Part shown: one piece after another, positions 1 through 5,787 of the stretch
Layout of the letters: each line of letters begins with the position of its first letter
Numbering within the stretch: position 1 is the stretch's first letter
Assembly (NCBI GenBank): GCA_015657435.1
Contig: JADLKH010000002.1
Span: 42,370-52,495, forward strand
Direction of reading: 5' to 3'
Source: Synergistales bacterium
Lineage (GTDB): Bacteria; Synergistota; Synergistia; Synergistales; 79-D21
Length of the DNA stretch: 10,126 bases
Made by a program: the position numbers and the translations under genes
The notes under the pieces: model-generated
Database searches by the model: none
Seen by the model: the letters and a program-made list of their open reading frames with translations, nothing else
Told to the model about the DNA's origin: nothing

Positions 1-1962
1 CCGGGTTCGGGTGACGTAGCCGACGATCGAATCTCCGGGGACGGGACAACAGCAGTTCGCCAGCGAGACAAGCACCCCTCCTGCTCCCTCGACCACAATT
101 TCCGTGTCGAATTCCTTGCGGACCATGGCCGGCGTCACGGCCGTCTGTGCGGTTTCGATATGCGCCTCGGCCTGAGGAACCGCGCGGTTCTCAAGGAGCT
201 TCATCACGACGGTGGAGGCACTCTGGCTGTTGGCTCCCACCGCGGCGATCACCTCTTCCCCGCTGGAATATCCCAGTTCGTGGGCAACCCTGTTCAGAGC
301 CCCGGCCATCGTCGGCGCAGCCCAGTCGAATCCCGTCTCCCTGCGGCGGAACTCCCTCTCCAGGAGGTCTCTTCCCTTGAGGATGCGTTCTTCTCTTTCG
401 GTTCTCTCAATCTGCCTGAAATATCCACGGATTTTTGAACGAGCCTTGCTGCTCCGAGCGATCTTGAGCCAATCGCGCGACGGCTTCCCTTGTGGGGAGG
501 TCAGAATTCGGACGATTTCGCCGTTCTGGATCTCGTAATCGATCGGTACGATCTTCCCGTTCACCATCGCCCCGACATACTTGTTGCCCACTTCGGTATG
601 GATCATGTAGGCGAAATCGAGGGGAGTCGATCCCGTCGGGAGGGAGATGACATCTCCGTTCGGGGTGAAGGCGAACACTTCCGAGGTCAGGACATCGCCC
701 TTCAGGTTTTCCATGAACTCGGATGGGCTTTCGCCCTGCCCCTCCAAAGCCTGCCGAACCCAGGCCAGCCGCTTGTCCATCTCGTTGAGCCGGGTCCCCG
801 GTTCTTTATAGTGCCAATGGGCTGCAATGCCGTATTCTGCCAACCAGTGCATCTCTCTCGTCCGTATCTGGATTTCAAGCGGCTCTCCGCTTGGCCCGAT
901 GACCGTCGTATGGAGGGATTGGTACATGTTGTTCTTGGGGTTTGCCACATAATCGTCGAACTGGCCTGGGATGGGTTTCCAGATCGTATGGACGATCCCC
1001 AGTACCGAATAGCATTCCGCCACCGTTCCGACGATGACCCGCAGGGCAAGGAGGTCGTAAAGCTGTTCAAGGGAAAGGTTCTTTCTCTGCATCTTTTCGT
1101 AGATGCTGAAGAAATGCTTGGCACGCCCTGTGATGGAGACCTCGATTCCGATCTCCTTCATCTTCTGGTTAAGGATGTCGATCGCCTGTTTGATGATCTG
1201 CTCCCGCTCGGGAAGCTTCTTGCGCACCCTTCGACGGATCTCGTAGAACATCTCCGGATCAAGGACCTTGAAGGAGAGGTCTTCCAGGTCCCGCTTGATC
1301 TGGTAGATCCCGAGACGGTGCGCCAGCGGTGCGTAGATTTCCACGGTTTCCTTGGCGATGCGAACCTGCTTGTCGCGGCGGAGGGTCTGGATCGTCCTCA
1401 TGTTGTGGAGGCGGTCGGCAAGTTTGATGAGGACAACCCGTATGTCCTTCGCCATGACCAGGAACATCTTCCTTAGATTCTGAGCCTGATAATCCTCGAA
1501 CGAATTGAAGGGCAGCTTGCCGAGTTTCGTGACCCCGTCGACCATGACGAGAACATTCTCCCCGAACGCGTTCCGGATCGTGTCTCCCGTTAGGTCCGTA
1601 TCCTCAAGGACATCGTGAAGGAGCGCCGCAGTGAGGGTGTCGATATCAAGTTCCATGTCCGCAAGGATCGAGGCAACCGAGATCGTGTGAACGATATAGG
1701 GTTCACCGGAGGAGCGCGTTTGGTGCTCATGCGCGACCGAAGCCATGACCATGGCCTCGCCGAGGCGGCTCAACTCGTCTCTGGGGAGGTATCTCGACAC
1801 CTTTCCCCAAAGCTCCTGCCAGGCAAGCTTGACCGGCGCCACTCTCTGCGGTTCCCCGATCCGGCCAAGAAAACTGTCTCTCAGGAGGCGAAGGGATTTG
1901 CTTCCCTCCTGCGATGCCGCTTCCCCCAATTTAGCCGATCGGTGGATCTCAGGTTCCTTCAA
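1..1962 (-). CDS. rel: RelA/SpoT-family (p)ppGpp synthetase/hydrolase, 3' end beyond window
   Basis: Makes and breaks the alarmone (p)ppGpp in the cytoplasm during the stringent response. 654 codons are visible; roughly 70 C-terminal residues (ACT region) are missing because the gene runs off the window. Domains in order: HD hydrolase with R83, H92, H116-D117 and D183; synthetase with the NMYQSLHT motif and E363 in EIQIRT; TGS from about residue 428; helical domain; zinc-finger/RIS domain with the cysteine cluster NCCCP at 636-640. All HD residues expected for hydrolysis are present. The synthetase loop reads QFDD (334-337), not the RxKD usual in bifunctional enzymes. The TTG start at 1962 is chosen because a full-length Shine-Dalgarno lies 8 bases upstream; it gives about 39 more N-terminal residues than streptococcal Rel. 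A GTG at 1842 would restore the usual length but has only a weak GGGGA. The gene begins 12 bases after recJ, so is probably co-transcribed with it. Family call very sure; start less so. Confidence 0.96.
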   Translation of the reverse strand, partial: MKEPEIHRSAKLGEAASQEGSKSLRLLRDSFLGRIGEPQRVAPVKLAWQELWGKVSRYLPRDELSRLGEAMVMASVAHEHQTRSSGEPYIVHTISVASILADMELDIDTLTAALLHDVLEDTDLTGDTIRNAFGENVLVMVDGVTKLGKLPFNSFEDYQAQNLRKMFLVMAKDIRVVLIKLADRLHNMRTIQTLRRDKQVRIAKETVEIYAPLAHRLGIYQIKRDLEDLSFKVLDPEMFYEIRRRVRKKLPEREQIIKQAIDILNQKMKEIGIEVSITGRAKHFFSIYEKMQRKNLSLEQLYDLLALRVIVGTVAECYSVLGIVHTIWKPIPGQFDDYVANPKNNMYQSLHTTVIGPSGEPLEIQIRTREMHWLAEYGIAAHWHYKEPGTRLNEMDKRLAWVRQALEGQGESPSEFMENLKGDVLTSEVFAFTPNGDVISLPTGSTPLDFAYMIHTEVGNKYVGAMVNGKIVPIDYEIQNGEIVRILTSPQGKPSRDWLKIARSSKARSKIRGYFRQIERTEREERILKGRDLLEREFRRRETGFDWAAPTMAGALNRVAHELGYSSGEEVIAAVGANSQSASTVVMKLLENRAVPQAEAHIETAQTAVTPAMVRKEFDTEIVVEGAGGVLVSLANCCCPVPGDSIVGYVTRTR

Positions 1963-1976
1963 GGAGGTCACCTCCT
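1962..1976 (-). promoter_or_regulatory. Self-complementary ribosome-binding site of rel, overlapping the recJ stop
   Basis: On the minus strand the recJ TAG (1977-1975) runs straight into AGGAGGTGA, a complete match to the 16S rRNA tail, followed by CCTCCT whose last T is the first base of the rel TTG start. AGGAGG (1976-1971) and CCTCCT (1967-1962) are perfectly complementary around a TGA loop, so the site can fold on itself and hide both the binding site and the start. A ribosome finishing recJ would cover and open this hairpin, which suggests translational coupling. The sequence is seen directly; the regulatory role is inferred. Confidence 0.7.
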
Positions 1977-3648
1977 AACGGGGCTCCTTGGAAAGGACCG
2001 GCTTCTCCAGAAGAAGCTCGACGCGCAAGCGACCTCTCCAGAAACTCTTCCGGGCCCGATAGATCCATCCTTTTACAGACCCCGTACTCCTCAACAACTC
2101 GGCTGAGCGAAAAGCAACGATCGAAACGTCTCCGAAGGCGATCCGGAGGTGCTGCCCCGTTTTTCCCAGAGGAACCAGTCGATCGGCCTCCTCGCAGGGA
2201 ACATAAAAGAGAGGTCCCGGATTCCCGATCCCGAAGGGGCCCAATCGTTCGATTTCTTCAAGACATTCCAAGGACAATTTTGCCGGATGAAGGTCCAGGA
2301 CGTCGATTATCTCCTCTTTTGGAGACTCGAGTTCTGCGAGCAGGCTTTCCAGTGAATCCCGTACAACCGGCCATTGTTGTCTGCTCACGCTGAAGCCAGC
2401 CGCCAACCTGTGGCCTCCCCATTCCTGGAGGGTAGGAGATAGCCTTTCCAGCACGGAAACCGCGTTTCCGCCCTTCGGAACGCGCAGAGTGCCGCGGACC
2501 AGGCCGGAGCTCACCGGCGCCGCAAGGGCAACAGGGCGCCCAGTTTCGCTGCAGAGCCGGCTTGCGACACCGCTCAAAACTCCCACGGGCCAATCTTCCT
2601 TCCCAGCAACAAAGTTTCGCTCTCCGTTCAAAAGAGGCGCGGCTTCTTCGAGAATCTTCGCCGTGAGCCCCTGCCTCTTCCGATTGAGAGACACGAGTTC
2701 ATCGACCGATTTTCCCAGCGGCGGCTCCACCGAAAGGACCTTGACGGCAAGGTCCGCAAGCTCCAACCTTCCCGGAGCATTCAGGCAGGGAATCAACTTC
2801 ATCGCCAGGGCTTCGCCGTCGAGGCTTTCAAGGTCCAGTCCGAGCTGTGTCGACAAGGCCGTGAGCCCGGGTTCCCCGCCCTCCCGGATCTTTTTCAGGC
2901 CTTCCCGGAGAAGCGCCCTGTTCAGCGGCCCCAAGGGCACGCAATCCGCAACCGTCGCCAGGGCAATCAACCCCAGGTTATCCTGCAACGAAGCCTTATC
3001 ACCCGCCCCGCACTTCCAGGCCCAGGCCCAGAGCACCGCGGCTCCGCAAAGTGTTTTCGCTTCGGAGTTTCCGGAAAGCTGGGGATTGACGAGGATCGCG
3101 TCGGGAGAAGAGATTCCGTGCCCCTCCTGCGGGAGATGATGATCAAAAACCAGGACCTTCATCCCGAGTCTGCGGGCCGTCGCGATCGAGGCCCTGCTGG
3201 AAGTCCCGCAATCCACTGCGACAAGAACGTCGCAACCCCGCTCGGCGATCTTTCTGATCACTCTTTCGTGCAATCCGTAACCTTCCTGATGGCGGTGAGG
3301 GATGAAGTAGCGAACATCTGCGTTGCGTCCCGAGAAAAGCCGTGCCGCGAGGGTCGTTGCTGAAACCCCGTCCACATCATAATCGCCGTAGACGACAACG
3401 CGGGCCCCCGGACCGATCCCGTCAAAAAGCTCCTTCGCTTCGGCTACACCCTCTCCAAGGTCGAGCTGTTCCAGTAAGGAATGCAAATCCGGGGAAAACT
3501 GGCTTTGGACCTCTTCCTCGACCTCAACCCCCATCATCCTCAAAATTGCGGCGACCAGTGGAGAGCAGCCGACCTTTCCCGAAAGGTCGGCTGCTTCTTG
3601 ATCGATTCTCCAATGCCGGAGAGATCCCGGTTCTACGCCTGCAATCAC
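1975..3648 (-). CDS. recJ: Single-stranded-DNA-specific exonuclease RecJ
   Basis: A 5'-3' single-strand DNA exonuclease of the DHH superfamily, acting in recombination, mismatch and base-excision repair. At 557 residues it has the normal family length. Visible motifs: GDYDVDG (88-94) metal site, VDCGTSS around D146, the DHH triad D169-H170-H171, VADC with D235, LNAPGRL (289-295), then the DHHA1 part with GVASRL (360-365) and GGHRLAAG (411-418), and a C-terminal OB-like region from about 450. No catalytic residue appears missing. The start is GTG; its first bases form a 4-base GTGA overlap with the lapA stop, so translation is probably coupled, with only a weak GGGGA upstream. Codons about 18-29 carry a perfect inverted repeat (3564-3595). 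The stop lies inside the rel ribosome-binding site. The secF-to-recJ-to-rel order recalls the secDF-recJ-apt-rel order of Firmicutes, without apt. Confidence 0.96.
   Translation of the reverse strand: MIAGVEPGSLRHWRIDQEAADLSGKVGCSPLVAAILRMMGVEVEEEVQSQFSPDLHSLLEQLDLGEGVAEAKELFDGIGPGARVVVYGDYDVDGVSATTLAARLFSGRNADVRYFIPHRHQEGYGLHERVIRKIAERGCDVLVAVDCGTSSRASIATARRLGMKVLVFDHHLPQEGHGISSPDAILVNPQLSGNSEAKTLCGAAVLWAWAWKCGAGDKASLQDNLGLIALATVADCVPLGPLNRALLREGLKKIREGGEPGLTALSTQLGLDLESLDGEALAMKLIPCLNAPGRLELADLAVKVLSVEPPLGKSVDELVSLNRKRQGLTAKILEEAAPLLNGERNFVAGKEDWPVGVLSGVASRLCSETGRPVALAAPVSSGLVRGTLRVPKGGNAVSVLERLSPTLQEWGGHRLAAGFSVSRQQWPVVRDSLESLLAELESPKEEIIDVLDLHPAKLSLECLEEIERLGPFGIGNPGPLFYVPCEEADRLVPLGKTGQHLRIAFGDVSIVAFRSAELLRSTGSVKGWIYRARKSFWRGRLRVELLLEKPVLSKEPR
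3564..3595. repeat. Perfect 15-bp inverted repeat inside the start of recJ
   Basis: Arms 3564-3578 and 3581-3595 are exact reverse complements separated by only two bases; as RNA this gives about 14 pairs with a four-base loop. It encodes part of the RecJ N-terminus (around AADLSGKVGC) in frame, at a place where relatives have a similar helix, so it is not an inserted element breaking the gene. On the minus strand it is not followed by a T tract, so it does not look like a terminator. Confidence 0.85.
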
Positions 3649-4007
3649 TGCACATCCCCACTAGAGGGAAGTTCCGTCTCCATCGTCCCGACGGCGGGCT
3701 GAGGGAGTTCGACGGAAGGTGTCTTCAGTGCGTCGAGCAATTGTTGCTTCTCCTGCTCCAGAGCCCGAATCCGTTCTTCCTGGTCCTTGATCTTGCGGCG
3801 CAGGGCACCCCGAACTTCAACCAAGGAAGCCAGGGAGACGATCCACATGAGGAGTCCTCCCGCCGCAAAGAGAAGGATGTCCCAAAGCCCCTGGGGGAGG
3901 GTTTTTTCCCAAATGATGAAACGGACAACCACATCTCCCGTGTTCTGGAAAGCGTAGCCGGCCGCCACCAACATGGCCAGCAGGATTGCCAGGGCGTAAC
4001 TCTTCAC
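3645..4007 (-). CDS. lapA: LapA-family (DUF1049) inner-membrane protein
   Basis: A 120-residue membrane protein resembling LapA. In E. coli, LapA works with LapB in controlling lipopolysaccharide synthesis; in many other bacteria the role is unknown. The pattern is typical: a hydrophobic segment at about 4-20, a short periplasmic loop with QNTGDVVVRF as in the family, a second segment at about 42-62, then a charged coiled coil (66-95) rich in Arg, Glu and Gln, and a proline-rich tail. The start is GTG (4007-4005) preceded by AAGGAGGG about six bases upstream. The stop overlaps the recJ start by four bases, so lapA is first in a lapA-recJ-rel unit. No lapB lies in the window, so a role in lipopolysaccharide control is not shown here. 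Family call based on topology and the loop sequence. Confidence 0.8.
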   Translation of the reverse strand: MKSYALAILLAMLVAAGYAFQNTGDVVVRFIIWEKTLPQGLWDILLFAAGGLLMWIVSLASLVEVRGALRRKIKDQEERIRALEQEKQQLLDALKTPSVELPQPAVGTMETELPSSGDVQ

Positions 4008-4113
4008 ATTGTTCCCTCCTTCTTTGCGGCCCCGGTACCGCTCAGCGCTTCCTGCCGGGATATTCTGCGATCAGGGGAATAAACCCATTGAATCGCCGGT
4101 TTAACTCTCCTGC

Positions 4114-4139
4114 GAACACCTCCCTACCGGGCGGTGTTC
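4114..4139 (-). promoter_or_regulatory. Hairpin in the presumed lapA leader
   Basis: On the minus strand GAACACC pairs with GGTGTTC, and inside, after a G/A mismatch, CCC pairs with GGG around a GGTA loop: ten pairs in all. No T tract follows, so it is not a terminator. It lies about 107 bases before the lapA GTG and downstream of the possible TATACT box, so it could be a 5'-leader structure. Function unknown. Confidence 0.45.
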
Positions 4140-4188
4140 CTTATCGCCGTTCGGGCATCTCGGTTGAATCCTCCGCAACGCCTCTCTC

Positions 4189-4194
4189 AGTATA
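4189..4194 (-). promoter_or_regulatory. Possible -10 box for lapA-recJ-rel
   Basis: TATACT on the minus strand matches the sigma-70 -10 consensus at five of six bases. No convincing -35 hexamer is found 16-18 bases upstream (GGCACG at 17) and there is no extended TG. It is the best candidate in the gene-free stretch and would give a leader of about 175 bases, but the evidence is thin. Confidence 0.3.
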
Positions 4195-4359
4195 GACTCC
4201 TGACTGGGCTGCGTGCCGTGTACCCGAATGCCGGCGAAGGTCTTTCAACCTCCAGCGGCTGCTCACTGATCATGGCAAACCACGCACTTGCCCATCTATG
4301 CGGCATGAGCCCTGAGAACCCGCTCTTGCCCCTTCTCTAGCGATGTCGGTTCAGCAACT

Positions 4360-4412
4360 GCAGGCTTTCTTGAATCGGCAAGCCCTTTTTCCAGGGTTTC
4401 TTCAATCGCCAA
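4360..4412. repeat. Imperfect 22-bp direct repeat, 31 bp apart
   Basis: Copies at 4391-4412 and 4360-4381 match at 18 of 22 positions, and all four differences are G-to-C swaps. The core on the minus strand is CGATT, a G or C, then AAGAAA. The offset is 31 bp, about three helical turns. No third copy is evident. Could be a duplicated binding site or chance. Confidence 0.4.
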
Positions 4413-4485
4413 AACGGAAAGAGTCCCCGAAAACGAAAGTGAAAACTTTCCGCAACCCGGTCTGAAAGTGGCTCCTGCAAAGGGA

Positions 4486-4797
4486 TCAAGCCTGTTTTGT
4501 TTCCAGCCTTGCGACCCTTTCCTCGATGTGGCGGAGGTTCCTTTCAAGCGATGAAAATTCTTCCTTGGACACGAGTGGAAGATGCGAGATCAGACGCTGG
4601 AGTTCTTTCTGGAAACCCGCGATCAGCGTCTGCCGCCTTTCCTCAAGCGATCGCTCCACATCCAAAAGCAGTCCATCAAGGTCAGCTTGACTCATCGCCC
4701 CCTTATGGACCAGGGTCGTCATGTTTTCCCTCACGATCGTCAGCGCAGCCGTTCCGGTGCCGAGCCCCTCCATGAGAAGCTGCAGGACCGTCTCCAT
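4486..4797 (-). CDS. Small phasin-like coiled-coil protein
   Basis: A 103-residue, almost wholly helical protein with no signal peptide. The layout recalls small phasin-like proteins (polyhydroxyalkanoate granule-associated family): a hydrophobic N-terminal helix (METVLQLLMEGLGTGTAAL), a helix-turn segment VHKGAMSQADLDGLLLDVE (like the 'kGeLteeE..l..e' motif of that family), a charged helix (50-75), then VSKEEFSSLERNLRHIEERV ending in a coiled coil. Its partner and role are unknown; nothing else in the window concerns polymer storage. An in-frame ATG ten codons upstream (4827) is rejected because it overlaps a perfect TATAAT box; the ATG at 4797 has AAGGTGG about seven bases before it. It sits between the secF terminator and the gene-free stretch, so it is probably a single-gene transcript. 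Coding reality is well supported by the ordered heptad pattern; the family name is tentative. Confidence 0.65.
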   Translation of the reverse strand: METVLQLLMEGLGTGTAALTIVRENMTTLVHKGAMSQADLDGLLLDVERSLEERRQTLIAGFQKELQRLISHLPLVSKEEFSSLERNLRHIEERVARLETKQA

Positions 4798-4825
4798 TCG
4801 TTTCCCACCTTCCTTTCCCCGCTCC

Positions 4826-4831
4826 ATTATA
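4826..4831 (-). promoter_or_regulatory. Perfect -10 box TATAAT before the phasin-like gene
   Basis: TATAAT on the minus strand lies about 29 bases before the chosen ATG (4797) and about 10 bases past the secF terminator tail. A transcript from it would begin near 4819 and carry the AAGGTGG ribosome site. No good -35 is seen at 17 bp (CCCCGT, inside the terminator stem), so strength is uncertain. Confidence 0.4.
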
Positions 4832-4840
4832 AACCTCGCC

Positions 4841-4881
4841 TTAAAAGGACGGGGACGGCGCGTTCACGCCGTCCCCGTCTT
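4841..4881 (-). terminator. Intrinsic terminator after secF
   Basis: A perfect 13-bp GC-rich stem (4848-4860 with 4867-4879) around a six-base loop, followed on the minus strand by CTTTTAA. It lies 20-odd bases after the secF stop and would end the secD-secF transcript. The T tract is short, but the stem is very stable. On the plus strand no T tract follows. Confidence 0.85.
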
Positions 4882-4901
4882 CAAAACAAGCAGGATGGCC
4901 G

Positions 4902-5774
4902 CTACCGGGGCGAACGCTTATACCATTCGCAAAGAAGGGCGCAGGCGATAAAGACCGAACTGTAGGTCCCGACAACAAGTCCGACCAGAAGCGCAAAGGA
5001 AAAATCGGCAATGACGGGCCCTCCGAACAGGAAGAGCGCAATCACCGGAAGCATGGTCGTCAACGACGTATTGATCGTTCGGGACAGCGTCTGATTCACC
5101 GAATCATCGAGCAGTCGCTCGATTCCAATTTGGCGCATTTTTCCCCAATTCTCCCTGACGCGGTCCAGAACCACGATGGTATCGTTGATCGAGTACCCGA
5201 CAACGGTCAGGATCGCCGCGATGTAGGTCAGGGAGATCTCCCGGCCGGTCAAGGCAAAGGCTCCGGTTACGATGATCGCGTCATGCGCAAGAGCCGCAAC
5301 GCTGACCGCCGCAAAGCGGAACTGAAACCGAACGCTGACATAGAGAAGGATCCCGAGAAGGGCGAGAACCAACGCAATCAACGCCCCGCGGGTCAGTTCC
5401 TTGCCGACGACCGGCCCGACCTTCTCCAGACGGAGAACCTGGATCTCGCCGAACTTCTGCCTCAAGGCTTCCCGCGCCTGTTGTCCGACTGTTTCCTCCC
5501 CCGCCTTGAGGCGAATGATCATGCCGCGATCGCTGTAGGCCTGAATCACGGCCTGTTCCTGCCCAACCGTCGACAACGCCTGGCGAGCCTGCTCGACCGA
5601 TGCGGCGGCGGGGAACTCGACCTGCAGAAGAGTCCCTCCCGTGTAATCGATCCCGAGATTCAACCCCTTGAAGGCGATCAGCAAAAGGCTTCCGATAACC
5701 AGGCACAGGCTGATGCCTATGGCCACTTTCCGGAATGCCATGAACTCGAATTTTTTATCGTGCAGCAGTTTCAT
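4902..5774 (-). CDS. secF: Protein translocase subunit SecF
   Basis: Membrane partner of SecD in the SecDF complex, which uses the proton gradient to help pull secreted proteins out of the SecYEG channel. 290 residues, normal for a stand-alone SecF. First membrane helix at about 16-35, then the GIDYTGG signature (41-47), a periplasmic domain to about 125, and five further helices (about 128-150, 153-173, 181-203, 236-250, 255-282). The conserved helix motif VVGYSINDTIVVLDRVREN (191-209) is intact, with D198 in the proton-path position. The ATG at 5774 has GGGAGGGAC upstream and follows the secD stop by 13 bases, so the two form one transcript. A strong terminator follows. The C-terminus is short and basic (YKRSPR). 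No anomaly. Confidence 0.97.
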   Translation of the reverse strand: MKLLHDKKFEFMAFRKVAIGISLCLVIGSLLLIAFKGLNLGIDYTGGTLLQVEFPAAASVEQARQALSTVGQEQAVIQAYSDRGMIIRLKAGEETVGQQAREALRQKFGEIQVLRLEKVGPVVGKELTRGALIALVLALLGILLYVSVRFQFRFAAVSVAALAHDAIIVTGAFALTGREISLTYIAAILTVVGYSINDTIVVLDRVRENWGKMRQIGIERLLDDSVNQTLSRTINTSLTTMLPVIALFLFGGPVIADFSFALLVGLVVGTYSSVFIACALLCEWYKRSPR

Positions 5775-5787
5775 GTCAGTCCCTCCC

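Larger units (their letters stand above)
4008..4485. other. 478-base gene-free stretch between lapA and the phasin-like gene
   Basis: No open frame here has a recognisable product, a good start or a ribosome-binding site on either strand. It holds an imperfect direct repeat (4360-4412), a possible -10 box TATACT (4189-4194), a strong hairpin in what would be the lapA leader (4114-4139), and a weak AT-rich hairpin GAAAG/CTTTC followed by GTTTTC just after the phasin-like gene (about 4429-4449). It probably serves as the end of one transcript and the promoter and leader of lapA-recJ-rel. Nothing in it resembles a tRNA or a riboswitch that I know. Confidence 0.6.

Noticed and set aside
490..1476. 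Long open frame on the plus strand (328 codons) opposite rel
   Set aside because: The minus-strand frame is unmistakable Rel with all motifs; the plus frame has no recognisable domain and no ribosome site, and results from GC-rich codon use.
4161..4171. tRNA T-loop-like GGTTGAATCC on the plus strand
   Set aside because: It lacks the GTTCRA core, and no acceptor, D or anticodon arms fit around it.
4253..4285. Heme-binding-like motif (MGKCVVCHDQ) on the minus strand in the gene-free stretch
   Set aside because: The frame is ten codons long, has stops on both sides, no signal peptide and no other cytochrome sequence; a CxxCH of this kind is expected by chance in six frames.
4798..4827. Upstream ATG of the phasin-like gene
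   Set aside because: The ATG lies within TATAAT and the added residues (MERGKEGGKR) are the translated ribosome-site region; the ATG at 4797 has better spacing.
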